DNA from: Bacteroidota bacterium
GTDB taxonomy: Bacteria > Bacteroidota > Bacteroidia > Flavobacteriales_D > Sanyastnellaceae
Direction of reading: 5' to 3'
Assembly (NCBI GenBank): GCA_027624855.1
Contig: JAQBTQ010000009.1
Location: 1 to 64,000, forward strand
Length of the DNA stretch: 64,000 nt
This document shows, piece after piece, positions 26,592 to 36,087 of this stretch; position 1 is the stretch's first letter, and every line of letters begins with the position of its first letter. The notes beneath the pieces were generated by a model. The model did no database searches. It was not told where the DNA came from and was given only the letters and a program-made list of their open reading frames with translations. A program made the position numbers and the translations under genes.

Positions 26592-29500
26592 TTAACGGAC
26601 CACGGTCACATATCCACTGTAGAATCGAGGTGACAATTCATGAACGGACTGGATCTCCAATCGGTACATGTATTGACCATCTGGGACAAAATGGTCCCCT
26701 CCTTGGTGTTCACCAATCCAAGGTTGGCTTGGATTGAATGATTCGAACACCTTTTCTCCCCACCGATTCATCACGAGCAAATGATATGAAGTTGCGCTAA
26801 ACGACTCACCCACCGGAAGAAAGGCGTCATTCAGTCCGTCATTGTTTGGACTAAATGCGCTCGGCACGTAAACCGCAAATTCAATCGGGACAAAATGAGC
26901 AATCAGCTCTTCCTCTTCTTGGTTAACCAGCGTTATGGCAGATGCATATGGATCTGGATTGGGCGCGGAGTTCGCGATTTCCCAATGATCAAAAACCCAA
27001 TTTTCAACGGCGGTCGCTTCCGCATTGAGCAGTCCCGTTACCTCGATCCCGCCTTCCCAATAATTGGTGACAATCAATTCCCCGCCTTCGATTCGAACCA
27101 TGCCTTTGTTCGCCGGTTCAACCCGGACCTTCAAATCCATGTGTTCAATGACTTCAAAATGCGCAGTGATTGTCGCTGCTTCTGTAACAGAAATGCTACC
27201 GGAACTTGCCGCCATGGAAGGAGAAACAAGGGGACCCGTTGAAGACCATCCAGTGAAAACGTGCCATTCATCCAAACCCACAGCTTGAATATCGTGGGCT
27301 CCGTAGTCTACCAACTCCATGGCAGGGTAGTTTTCCAACGCGGTTCCATCAAGGTAAATTTCTCCTGCACCAGGAGGGTCTACAATGAAGGTTAACTCCT
27401 GTGGGTCAGCATTGGAAGCAAAGTATGCGACCAAGGTGGCATTCCCGTTCAAGGTAAATCCTAGTTCTGGATTCGTTGCATCCACTAAATTGATATCGCC
27501 TTCGAGCACCTCCCAGAACAAGAATATCTCTCCATAGTTCTCAATTGCAGTTAACTCCATAGGAACACCAGCGAAATAAGTGGCATCCATGGGCACATCA
27601 AATGGGCCAATTTCAACAGAGTTGACTTGTACGTCGCCCATGCCATCGATAATCAATGTCAATGTGACCGATTCGACATCATAACAGTCCTCAATCCCTC
27701 CAATCAAGGTCTCTGCACATCGCTCTTCGATGAAATCGTGAATTTCCTGCACATTGGCCTCCCATTGCGGATAATTGCCGCCCCAGCGCTCGATGTGTCG
27801 ATCCATCTCAGGTTCGATTACAGTAATCATGCTGTCGAGTACGGCATGCATGTTGTCACAACTGAAGTGGGTGTTGCTCAAGTCAGCCCATCGATTGATG
27901 TATGTGGCCCAAAAATCTTCATTCTCGAGCAATGCATTGAAAATGGGAATGTGACCTTGACCGCCCGGATTGTTGAGCGACTCAGGATTACAGGGATCGG
28001 CGTCAGGGGACTGCGACGGGATGCCCGTGTAGTTCGCGCCATGACCAAAAGTGTTATCCATGTCCCATAATGCATAGCGCCATTTCTTTCCACTTCCATC
28101 AGGATGCCTTCCTCGCCACCATGCGGTGTTCCAATTGAGCCAGTCCGCACATACGGTGAATGAGTTGAGTAACACATAGTCAATCAAACTCATTGTGTTG
28201 AACACACTTTCGACGTATTCGTAATTATCCGGATCCGTCATGTCTTGCGTCGTAACAAAATTCACAAAGGGAGCCCAATCCGCATTGCTACCATACTCGA
28301 CCCAAGTTCCACCCCAGGTTTTGATGAAGTCGACAAAGTGTCGAGGTTGATCATAGTATTCGGTGGTAAAATCCAAGTCATCCACTTTTTCGCGGATTTC
28401 ATAAACCCCCCAGTATTCTCCATTCAAGTAAACTATGCAACTTTCATTCGTCCGTTCGTCGATTTTTAAATCAGCCAAATGACTGAGTGTTTGAACGTAC
28501 GCATCTCGGATGTGCCCTCCCCCAGAACTTGGGTAATTATCGTTGGCTGCTGCCTTGAAAATCAGTCGCTGATAAGCATCACGGTCTTTTACATGAAACA
28601 ACGGCTCTGTAAGGGCATAACTGTGCCCCATTTGATCCCGTGTGATGTAGTCAAAGCCTTTCTGTGGGTAGGCATTGGAATCATTGCCGTGTTCGTTCGA
28701 ATCGCCAGATGCTTCACACCAATAACTTCCGTCCGCATGGAAAAACTCAACATGACAGGGCTCGTCAGGCCCACCGCCCCATCCGCCGGGCCAATTGCCA
28801 TCTTCCTGGCCATTACCAGAAACCGAAACCACCATGATTGTATGGTTATCATCACCGGTGAAATAGGTGTTCGTATTGATGTGTGAATCCGCCAATGTGC
28901 CACTTGGATCGAAGCATCGGGCACGAACGACCGTGGTTTCATTGATGGTGATAGGACCAGCGTAAATGGGATCAGCTGCTGTCGGTGCATACCCATCCAA
29001 TGTGTAATGAATCTCAAATCCAGCAGGCGCCGAAATGACGACATTGGTACCCCCTGCATAATAACCTGATTCCTGCTCGAATTGTGGCGTTGGGGCATAG
29101 TCTTCAAACAAATCTCCTGCGACGCCAAATCCTGGGGTAGGATTCGTGCACAACTTCCATTGACCCATTACTCCATCCACATCGCGTGTCCAGCTATGAT
29201 CCGCTTGCGTGGGCGTCCAGTCTTCGTAAAAGGTGTAAGACTCAAGAATGTTGCCACTTGGGTCAGAAAAAACGACGCTCTCTCCCATCGTTTGGGTGAC
29301 CTTAAAATTCGTGTTCAAGTTCCCACCAACATACAAGTTCTCAGGCACTTCCCCTTCGTTGGAGCAAATGACCAACAAGTATCCACCAGCATTGATAGTC
29401 GTTCCAGCGGGAATTTCGAACATTTCGGGATTATCCAGATTATCGGAAAGAAAATAGCCTTCCAAATCAACTTGAGTAGGCCCTGCATTGTAAAATTCAA

Positions 29501-29645
29501 TGAAGTCCTCATTGTCTCCGTTGACACCCAAGGTGTAGTTGGATGCTGAGAATTCATTGATGATGACTTGAGCGGACCCCACCAACGAAATCGCACACCC
29601 AATCAACCCTATAAAAATGGATTTCATTTGTTTCACTTTCTTCAT
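26592..29645 (-). CDS. Secreted CotH-kinase protein with lamin-tail domain and T9SS type B domain
   Basis: About 1017 residues from ATG 29645 (29660 would overlap the previous stop). The signal peptide ends at VGSAQ. Domains in order: lamin-tail-like (VIINEFSASN to about 180), a chitobiase-type Ig domain (IHYTLDGYAPT), and CotH kinase (about 270-600) with YLNGEYWGVYEIREKVD and the metal-binding WRYALWDMDNTFG. These are followed by beta-rich repeats (DPPGAGEIYLDG) and a type B sorting domain with FSPNNDGLNDAF and VMNRWGEKVF. CotH kinases phosphorylate spore-coat proteins in Bacillus; substrates of secreted bacterial forms are unknown. It is the second gene of the lysyl oxidase operon. Confidence 0.92.
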   Translation of the reverse strand: MKKVKQMKSIFIGLIGCAISLVGSAQVIINEFSASNYTLGVNGDNEDFIEFYNAGPTQVDLEGYFLSDNLDNPEMFEIPAGTTINAGGYLLVICSNEGEVPENLYVGGNLNTNFKVTQTMGESVVFSDPSGNILESYTFYEDWTPTQADHSWTRDVDGVMGQWKLCTNPTPGFGVAGDLFEDYAPTPQFEQESGYYAGGTNVVISAPAGFEIHYTLDGYAPTAADPIYAGPITINETTVVRARCFDPSGTLADSHINTNTYFTGDDNHTIMVVSVSGNGQEDGNWPGGWGGGPDEPCHVEFFHADGSYWCEASGDSNEHGNDSNAYPQKGFDYITRDQMGHSYALTEPLFHVKDRDAYQRLIFKAAANDNYPSSGGGHIRDAYVQTLSHLADLKIDERTNESCIVYLNGEYWGVYEIREKVDDLDFTTEYYDQPRHFVDFIKTWGGTWVEYGSNADWAPFVNFVTTQDMTDPDNYEYVESVFNTMSLIDYVLLNSFTVCADWLNWNTAWWRGRHPDGSGKKWRYALWDMDNTFGHGANYTGIPSQSPDADPCNPESLNNPGGQGHIPIFNALLENEDFWATYINRWADLSNTHFSCDNMHAVLDSMITVIEPEMDRHIERWGGNYPQWEANVQEIHDFIEERCAETLIGGIEDCYDVESVTLTLIIDGMGDVQVNSVEIGPFDVPMDATYFAGVPMELTAIENYGEIFLFWEVLEGDINLVDATNPELGFTLNGNATLVAYFASNADPQELTFIVDPPGAGEIYLDGTALENYPAMELVDYGAHDIQAVGLDEWHVFTGWSSTGPLVSPSMAASSGSISVTEAATITAHFEVIEHMDLKVRVEPANKGMVRIEGGELIVTNYWEGGIEVTGLLNAEATAVENWVFDHWEIANSAPNPDPYASAITLVNQEEEELIAHFVPIEFAVYVPSAFSPNNDGLNDAFLPVGESFSATSYHLLVMNRWGEKVFESFNPSQPWIGEHQGGDHFVPDGQYMYRLEIQSVHELSPRFYSGYVTVVR

Positions 29646-29649
29646 GAGA

Positions 29650-32577
29650 TTATTGGACATTTAATCTACCTGTAAAGGTTGGATTGGTTCCTCCACTCAA
29701 GGTGTAGACATAGGCACCGCGCTTTAAGGCACCGCGCTGAATGACATGGGATGTCCCGTTGGGTCGTGCTTCATAAACAATCCTTCCCGTCGCATCCGTA
29801 ATTTGGAGTAGCATCGGTTGTCGGGATGGATTCGCAAATCTCAATGTTGATTGTTCAATCATTGGATTGGGATACAACATGGGCGCCTCTGCATCCAACG
29901 CATCTGAGATTCCACTTGAAATCACGCAACCTTCTTCAATGACATTCAAGGTGTTGTGATAATCTTCATTGACTACGTCAGTAATGAAGTCAATGCAAAC
30001 CTCTTCCTCAATTTCCGTCCAATACAAGCGCACAAATGGTACGTATTCATAATGCTTTGGAAAGCTCATGTTCTCATAGGATAAACCAATGACTTCATTT
30101 CCACCCGGTGCAAACGATGGGGTAATCGGATATTCAATCGGGTCCGCAATACTTACTGCCGATGAAATTGAAATCCCGCTCATGGAGAATTGATAGCCGA
30201 CAATCCGATTGTTTGGATTGTGCACATAGACGTCCAAATATTGTTGCCCCCAATTCACTGCTCCAATGGTGAAATGCACCGTATCGAATGGGTTTACAAT
30301 GTGATTGACAGGGAAATTGCACTTGTCGTGATATCCCAAACTATCCGGGTGCTGATGCAACACATTGAAGTGTTGACACAGTGCCATGTACGCGGCATCA
30401 GAGACGGTGATTTCGTCATCTTGGTCGATGTCTGTGCAAGGAAGCGCCTCGATGTCGTCTCCTAAAATGTGCTCCACGTATGCAACGGCGTCAGCAAAAT
30501 CTTGTTCGCCATTGTTATCAAGGTCTCCCATCAATGCCGTTCCATTGCAATCACCGTTGCAATCGGTAACTGCTGTGCCAAAAGACACCCCCATGCAATC
30601 ATCAAATGGTTCACAACCTTCGACCGTTTCCACCACCAGTTCGCCAGACGAACGATCCAGGTTGATGCAAACCGCCGCGTGATTGTTTTCGTAAGATATT
30701 TCTGCTCGACCCAATGCATCCGGGATGAAATCATAATTCGCCCGAACGACCAAGTAATAGATGCCATCATTCACCTCCGTAACATCGATCCATTGACAGC
30801 TCAATCCTGAACCATAGATGTCTCCACAACCCGCAGAAATCCCCATGTTTCCGCAACCATATTGACCGGTCCCTCCCCCACTGCATTCTAAATCCATTAC
30901 GCAAAAGCCATTCTTAAATCCAATGGGAATCAACTGACCACCCAATGTAAATAAGTCGTATTTGGCATACCCTTGATGATGCCAGTGATTGTGGCAATCC
31001 CCCCATTCGAATTGATTGTTTCCCTCTTGGCTGGGCACTCCGATGTAATAATCGAGTTCACCAATGTTTTGAATGTGCGTCGTGAATCGAACCAATTCTC
31101 GATCACCATAACCGTTGAGACAACCTTCTTCAATGTAGCAATCGGTCTCACTCACTTGCATCACTTGAGCTGAGAGACTGTTGATGATTGCTTGCGCACT
31201 TACAATCAAATCTGGACCTGTGCATTCGGGATCACCTGGAAAAACACAATCCCCGCTATCGACCTCTGCAAGCGGATTGTAGTTGCATGCCTCCTCATCG
31301 GTACACCCCGTAGGAGGGCCCACAAAGTCAAATTCCCAATCGAACCCATTCGAACATGCGCCATTCGGATCTTCAAGCAATAGCGCAGCATCGAAACTGA
31401 TGTCCGAACTCGTTGCATTCGCCTGATGAATTTCAACTGCTAGAACGTTTTCTCCAGTTTGAAGGTTGAGGAGAATTGGGTATTCATTCACCATGGATTC
31501 ATTGTTGCCTTCAACGGTTGCCATAGCCATCGTTTCCGAATTAATCGGACCCGCAGGCATATTCGAGCGATACACCTCAACTCCATTGAGGTAAACCACC
31601 GCCCCATCATCCCGTCGCAATTGCAGCACACCGGGCATGCTCGAACCTGGATTTCCTGCATAGTCAAAAGAATGCCGGAAATAGGTAGTGATGTGTTTGT
31701 CAGAAGAGTTTTCTCCATACGAGACTACCGTGGCCTCATCTCCATCTCCATATCCCAATTCCGCATTGCCAACGGCCCAATCGGCATCATCAAAACCTGT
31801 TGCAGACCAAGCACTGCCCAAGTCTTCTCCTCCATCGTGATAGGCCCAAGCTGACTCCAAATCGACTAGCGTCATGTAATCTGGCGAACCCAATCCCATT
31901 CGCACCCAGTACGTAATTCCGCCTTCCAACAGCACCGTCAAGTTCGCTTGTTCACCACAACCACCCTCTTCATCATCGTAATAAATGGTTCCTTCGTTTG
32001 TGTTATCGAAGTTGCCCATGTTGCAGTAGTCATATATCCACAATCGGGTATCACACGTGGCACCGCAAGTTGAGAATGAATACATCCCATTCGATGGCGG
32101 CGTAAACGCATACCACATATTGCTCTGTTCTTGTGCAATCACTCCGTAATCCGTTTCGGTTAACTCCATGGCATCATTGCACGTGGCTCCCGGGGCACAA
32201 TCAAAATTCACCGTTTCACCATAATCATAGTCGTTCCCTGAGGCGATTTCAATGCCATCTTGATACAGCCAGTAACCTCCTGGGGCATAGATTCCATCAC
32301 CATATGAGTCATTGATGGAAAATTGCAAGCAGGGCTCCTCGATGCTTGAATCAAAGCAAATGATCGTGCCTTCTGCACCTCCAGAACCGAGGACATTGCC
32401 CTGATAGGTCAATTCCCACGAAATTTCATTTGGCCAGTTGTCCGGAACAATGACGATTTCTATTTCCGTCTCACCTGATTCACATTGACCTGCAGACGGG
32501 TTCGCACAAAACAGAGCTGCTGCAGACAAGAGCACCCCAATAAATTCCCGTGAGAATTTGGTTTTTAAAAAAGCCAT
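29650..32577 (-). CDS. T9SS-secreted multidomain protein with lysyl oxidase domain
   Basis: A 975-residue protein. In order: signal peptide (1-31); an SWEL...DSYGDG module (about 40-127); a beta-sandwich with WYAFTPP (130-235); a galactose-binding-like domain (240-405); a GCTDEEACNYN unit; a lysyl oxidase domain (about 455-640); a dockerin-like pair (DLDNNGEQDFADA, DIDQDDEITVSDAAY); and a type A sorting domain (LYPNPMIEQ to the end). The oxidase part keeps the copper ligands H529, H531 and H533 in DCHNHWH, and K555 (GFKNGFC) and Y588 (GDIYG), which align with the Lys and Tyr forming the LTQ cofactor, plus CQWIDVT. It should oxidise lysine side chains or amines outside the cell. It is first in an apparent four-gene operon. 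Confidence 0.93.
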   Translation of the reverse strand: MAFLKTKFSREFIGVLLSAAALFCANPSAGQCESGETEIEIVIVPDNWPNEISWELTYQGNVLGSGGAEGTIICFDSSIEEPCLQFSINDSYGDGIYAPGGYWLYQDGIEIASGNDYDYGETVNFDCAPGATCNDAMELTETDYGVIAQEQSNMWYAFTPPSNGMYSFSTCGATCDTRLWIYDYCNMGNFDNTNEGTIYYDDEEGGCGEQANLTVLLEGGITYWVRMGLGSPDYMTLVDLESAWAYHDGGEDLGSAWSATGFDDADWAVGNAELGYGDGDEATVVSYGENSSDKHITTYFRHSFDYAGNPGSSMPGVLQLRRDDGAVVYLNGVEVYRSNMPAGPINSETMAMATVEGNNESMVNEYPILLNLQTGENVLAVEIHQANATSSDISFDAALLLEDPNGACSNGFDWEFDFVGPPTGCTDEEACNYNPLAEVDSGDCVFPGDPECTGPDLIVSAQAIINSLSAQVMQVSETDCYIEEGCLNGYGDRELVRFTTHIQNIGELDYYIGVPSQEGNNQFEWGDCHNHWHHQGYAKYDLFTLGGQLIPIGFKNGFCVMDLECSGGGTGQYGCGNMGISAGCGDIYGSGLSCQWIDVTEVNDGIYYLVVRANYDFIPDALGRAEISYENNHAAVCINLDRSSGELVVETVEGCEPFDDCMGVSFGTAVTDCNGDCNGTALMGDLDNNGEQDFADAVAYVEHILGDDIEALPCTDIDQDDEITVSDAAYMALCQHFNVLHQHPDSLGYHDKCNFPVNHIVNPFDTVHFTIGAVNWGQQYLDVYVHNPNNRIVGYQFSMSGISISSAVSIADPIEYPITPSFAPGGNEVIGLSYENMSFPKHYEYVPFVRLYWTEIEEEVCIDFITDVVNEDYHNTLNVIEEGCVISSGISDALDAEAPMLYPNPMIEQSTLRFANPSRQPMLLQITDATGRIVYEARPNGTSHVIQRGALKRGAYVYTLSGGTNPTFTGRLNVQ

Positions 32578-32602
32578 TGATGTCCAATTTCTAGTCAGAG
32601 GT

Positions 32603-32610
32603 CGAAGATA
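32603..32610 (-). promoter_or_regulatory. TAnnTTTG-like box of the lysyl oxidase operon
   Basis: TATCTTCG (one mismatch), 25 bases before the ATG. Related TATCTT boxes precede other exported-protein genes at 34999-35006, 38022-38029 and 44272-44279. Confidence 0.4.
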
Positions 32611-32687
32611 ATCAAACCTTTACATATGAACCGAAGTCCTGCAAAATTGGTTGCTCGGCACTGCGTTTTTGAATCAGGAAATTGAAT

Positions 32688-32695
32688 TATTTTTG
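32688..32695 (+). promoter_or_regulatory. TAnnTTTG box 4 nt before the 42-residue gene
   Basis: TATTTTTG is a perfect match, followed by TGGC and the ATG; TTTG at 32668-32671 could serve as -33. Confidence 0.55.
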
Positions 32696-32699
32696 TGGC

Positions 32700-32828
32700 A
32701 TGGGACATGATTCATCACACGAGCACGGGCACCACGGTGAACCAGAACAAAACGAAATTGGCGGACCGGTGGTTTTTGCTTTGATTTTGTTTGGTCTAGT
32801 AGTGACCGTGATTGCATTTTTAGCGTGA
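32700..32828 (+). CDS. 42-residue His-rich single-span membrane protein
   Basis: ATG 32700 to TGA 32828. The N-terminus is His-rich (MGHDSSHEHGHHGEPEQN). It is followed by one strongly hydrophobic helix (GGPVVFALILFGLVVTVIAF) and ends directly after it. A perfect TATTTTTG box (32688-32695) sits exactly four bases before the ATG, as in several other genes here, with TTTG 16 bases further up; this is the main reason for the call. The His cluster could bind metal (inference). It lies between the divergent lysyl oxidase operon and the convergent S46 peptidase gene. No family recognised. Confidence 0.6.
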   Translation: MGHDSSHEHGHHGEPEQNEIGGPVVFALILFGLVVTVIAFLA

Positions 32829-32853
32829 ACGTGGGGGGTGATTCATCTCACCT

Positions 32854-34974
32854 TCAATCACGCACCACTTCCATTTCATCTACAAGGTGACCCGCACCTG
32901 CGTACACATCTGTAATCCACAGAACGTAACGAATATCGACCATGATGTTGCGGCACCTGGATCCATCGAACAGAATGTCGCTCATGGTGGATTCCCAAGA
33001 ACGATCGAAGTTGATTCCAACCAAGTGACCGTCGCCATCGATTGCCGGTGACCCGGAGTTTCCTCCTGTCGTGTGATTCGATCCTGTAAAGCAAACGGGC
33101 AACTCTCCCTTCTCATTGGCGTATTCGCCCCAATCAGCTTCGTTGAGCGCTTCAACCAAATCCTCTGGTAAATCAAAATCCGGATCTCCTGGAACGTACT
33201 TCTGGAGGATTCCTTGGGTAGTTGTAAATGGTCTATACTCCATGCCATCATAGGGTGACGACCCTTCAACTTTTCCGTAGGTCAAGCGCAATGTGCTATT
33301 GGCATCTGGGAAAAATGCGCGCTCCGGGAACAAAGCTCGCAGTGCGCGAGTGTATGCGCCCGTTAACGAATCCAACTCATCCTTCGTTGCACCATAACCT
33401 TGTGCAACCTTTGTGAAATAGGCCGAGCGCATCGACTTGATCAATGCAAAGGCAGGGTCTTTTGCCAGCTTGGTAAACGATTTTTGTTGGCCTTTTTCCA
33501 ATAAATTCAGCAGGGCAGTTTCATCTGAAAAAACAGATTTTTCGAAAAGGTTTTCTGACCAAACCTCCGGAGTTTTTTGAGCCACCAAAAGCTCCTCAGG
33601 GATAAATTCCGCGTCCATGTGCTTGATGTAAGGCTCCACCAATGCCGCCATGATGGCTGCATCCACTGTGGCATCATATTGGCGGAAATGATCCCGGGTG
33701 ATCGCCTCAAGTTTCATACGTTCGGCGTTAAGTTCTTCTTCGGATTCGAAGCCTTCCCATTTCTCTATCAACGAAGAAAAATTCCATGCGAAATTCAAAA
33801 TGTCAGGACCGTAGTACACCCATTCGATGAAGAGGCTTCTCGCCAGGTAATAGCGATTGTGATCAGCATTAACGGCCTGGATTTCGGCAATTAATTGCAT
33901 TTGATCAATGTCGCCTTGCTCCGAGGCACGCGACATGAATTCTGCCTCCAATGCCCTCTTTTTTTCCAGAGCCTCCAGTTCGATTAAACCGTTGTTTTGA
34001 CCAATCCATTTTTTCCATGCATTTGAAATGGAGCTTTGTTTGTCGGCATAGGCAATTTTCAAAGCTGGGCTGGATGCTCTAGCCGCATTGATCACCGCCA
34101 ATGAAGCATCGCGCATTTCAATTCGCGCCGGATTCAAAGTCTCAATGACAAATTCCACAGCATCACTGGTCAAATACTGCTCTGTTCGCCCAGGAAAGCC
34201 AAAGACCATGGTGAAATCGCCTTCTTTCACCCCACCGATATCTACTGGAAAATGATGACCAGGATGATAAGGGACGTTGTCTTCACTGTAATCTACGGGA
34301 TTGTTTCCAGCATCTGCATAAATCCGAAATATGCTAAAATCCCCTGTGTGCCGAGGCCACACCCAATTGTCTGTATCTCCTCCAAACTTCCCCACTGCGG
34401 ACGGTGGAGCTCCAACCAAGCGCACATCGCGGTACGTTTTTGTTGTGATCAGGAAAAAACTATTCCCGAAATCAAAAGCCACAACGCTTCCCTCCAATCC
34501 GGTTCCATCCGTTGCGGCCTCAATCAATGCTTCTTTGGATGCTTCAGGATCAGTAGAGGATGTTATTTCATTGGTCACATCGACGATTCCGTCGATAAAC
34601 GTTGCGACCAAATTTGGATTTGGAAGCTCTTCATCTCGGCTCATGGCCCAAAAACCATCGGTGAGGTAATCGTGTTCGACTGTGCTGTGATAAGCTATTT
34701 GACTGTACCCGCAATGATGATTGGTCAGTAGCAGGCCTTCCGATGAAACCATTTCTGCAGTGCACCCTCCATTGAAATGGACTATGGCGTCTTTCAAGCT
34801 TCCTTGGTTGATGCTGAAAATATCCTCCGCACTTAGATGAAGCCCCATGGATTGCATATCCCCTTCAACAGCCTGCAAAAGCGTTGGAATCCACATGCCC
34901 TCTTTTGCTGAAGACAAATTGACGTTCAAGAAAAAAACAAAGAGAAAAAGAAATGAGTGAGTGGTGATGCGCAT
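32854..34974 (-). CDS. S46 family dipeptidyl-peptidase, DPP11-like
   Basis: A 706-residue protein with signal peptide MRITTHSFLFLFVFFLNVNL ending near SSA. The S46 serine-peptidase triad is visible: His in TNHHCGY (86/87), Asp near DNWVWPRHTGDFS, and S640 in GGNSGSP. R658 in NFDRSWE lies 18 residues after the serine, the spacing of S655 and R673 in Porphyromonas gingivalis DPP11; this Arg marks preference for Asp/Glu at P1, where DPP7 has Gly. It removes dipeptides from peptide N-termini in the periplasm and feeds peptide use. No T9SS domain. Divergent from threonine aldolase. Confidence 0.93.
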   Translation of the reverse strand: MRITTHSFLFLFVFFLNVNLSSAKEGMWIPTLLQAVEGDMQSMGLHLSAEDIFSINQGSLKDAIVHFNGGCTAEMVSSEGLLLTNHHCGYSQIAYHSTVEHDYLTDGFWAMSRDEELPNPNLVATFIDGIVDVTNEITSSTDPEASKEALIEAATDGTGLEGSVVAFDFGNSFFLITTKTYRDVRLVGAPPSAVGKFGGDTDNWVWPRHTGDFSIFRIYADAGNNPVDYSEDNVPYHPGHHFPVDIGGVKEGDFTMVFGFPGRTEQYLTSDAVEFVIETLNPARIEMRDASLAVINAARASSPALKIAYADKQSSISNAWKKWIGQNNGLIELEALEKKRALEAEFMSRASEQGDIDQMQLIAEIQAVNADHNRYYLARSLFIEWVYYGPDILNFAWNFSSLIEKWEGFESEEELNAERMKLEAITRDHFRQYDATVDAAIMAALVEPYIKHMDAEFIPEELLVAQKTPEVWSENLFEKSVFSDETALLNLLEKGQQKSFTKLAKDPAFALIKSMRSAYFTKVAQGYGATKDELDSLTGAYTRALRALFPERAFFPDANSTLRLTYGKVEGSSPYDGMEYRPFTTTQGILQKYVPGDPDFDLPEDLVEALNEADWGEYANEKGELPVCFTGSNHTTGGNSGSPAIDGDGHLVGINFDRSWESTMSDILFDGSRCRNIMVDIRYVLWITDVYAGAGHLVDEMEVVRD

Positions 34975-34997
34975 GCGATGCCAATTTTATTTCGGGG

Positions 34998-35027
34998 TTG
35001 AAGATAATGATGGCAGGATTAGTTTTG
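34998..35027 (+). promoter_or_regulatory. Promoter of threonine aldolase, TTG-N19-TAGTTTTG
   Basis: TTG (34998-35000) and TAGTTTTG (35020-35027), separated by 19 bases, make a near-ideal Bacteroidota promoter. Only CTCC separates the box from ATG 35032, so the mRNA should be leaderless or nearly so. Confidence 0.65.
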
Positions 35028-35031
35028 CTCC

Positions 35032-36087
35032 ATGGAAATGCACGCCGATTACCGTTCTGACACCCTAACGCGACCAACACCTGGCATGCTAGATGCCATG
35101 CGAAATGCAGCAACAGGTGATGACGTTTTTGCAGAAGACCCTACAGCCAATGAGTTGGAGGAAAGGGTGGCAAATCTGTTTGGACATGAGGCGGCCCTTT
35201 TCTGCCCGTCCGGGACGATGACAAATCAAATCGCCATTAACGTGCATGTGCAACCAGGAGATGAGGTCATATGCGATCGCATGGCACACATCTACAACTA
35301 TGAAGGCGGCGGAATCGCTCGTAATTCAGGGGCTTCCGTGCGGCTACTTCATGGTGATCACGGACGATTTACTTGGAAAGATGTGCAAAGTGAAATCAAC
35401 CCCTCCGATAGCCATTATGCTCGGACTTCATTGGTCTGTATTGAAGACACTTGCAATCGAGGAGGCGGTGCTGTTTGGTCAATGGAATCCATCCAATCCA
35501 TTCAGCAAGGATGCAAGGAATCTAGATTGCCGTTGCATTTAGATGGTGCACGATGTTGGAATTCAATGATTTCGCGAGCCGGAAATACCATGCCTGCTGC
35601 GTCGGATTGGCAAGCTTATGGTCAGCATTTCGACTCGATCTCCGTCTGTTTCTCGAAAGGACTGGGTGCTCCCATCGGGTCTGTGCTTATCGGATCACGA
35701 GCCTTCATTGACGAAGCCCATCGTGTGCGAAAGGTACTGGGAGGTGGCATGAGACAAATCGGCGTTGTTACCGCAGCGTGCCTTCATGCACTGGACCATG
35801 AATTGCCCCGGTTGCACGAAGACCACAAACACGCGAAACAGATTGGAAGCGTTCTTTCGAGCTTATCCAGGGTGATCTCAGTTGACCCCGTTGAGACCAA
35901 TATCCTCATTTTCGAAATTGAACAAGGGCTATCAGCAGCAGAATTTGTTTCATGGGCTGAAAAACAACAGCTAAGGTGCTTTGCTTTTGGCCCGCAACGG
36001 GTACGCATGGTCGTCCATCGCGATCTTTCGCCAGATCAAATCAATTGGACTTGTGAGTTATTAGCGAACTCCATTTTGAATGATTAG
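35032..36087 (+). CDS. Low-specificity L-threonine aldolase
   Basis: A 351-residue protein (ATG 35038 is an alternative start). A fold-type I PLP enzyme: [13 protein letters not shown] at the N-terminus, [17 protein letters not shown], the cofactor-binding LHLDGAR, and the PLP lysine in [12 protein letters not shown]. It cleaves L-threonine or allo-threonine to glycine and acetaldehyde. The gene stands alone; its 3' end overlaps the convergent T9SS protein gene by 27 bp. Confidence 0.93.
   Translation: MEMHADYRSDTLTRPTPGMLDAMRNAATGDDVFAEDPTANELEERVANLFGHEAALFCPSGTMTNQIAINVHVQPGDEVICDRMAHIYNYEGGGIARNSGASVRLLHGDHGRFTWKDVQSEINPSDSHYARTSLVCIEDTCNRGGGAVWSMESIQSIQQGCKESRLPLHLDGARCWNSMISRAGNTMPAASDWQAYGQHFDSISVCFSKGLGAPIGSVLIGSRAFIDEAHRVRKVLGGGMRQIGVVTAACLHALDHELPRLHEDHKHAKQIGSVLSSLSRVISVDPVETNILIFEIEQGLSAAEFVSWAEKQQLRCFAFGPQRVRMVVHRDLSPDQINWTCELLANSILND

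Noticed and set aside
29650-32577. Cellulosome-like scaffold suggested by dockerin-type motifs
   Set aside because: No cohesin domain was recognised in the window, and the lysyl oxidase protein ends in a T9SS domain; the motifs may simply be calcium-binding spacers.
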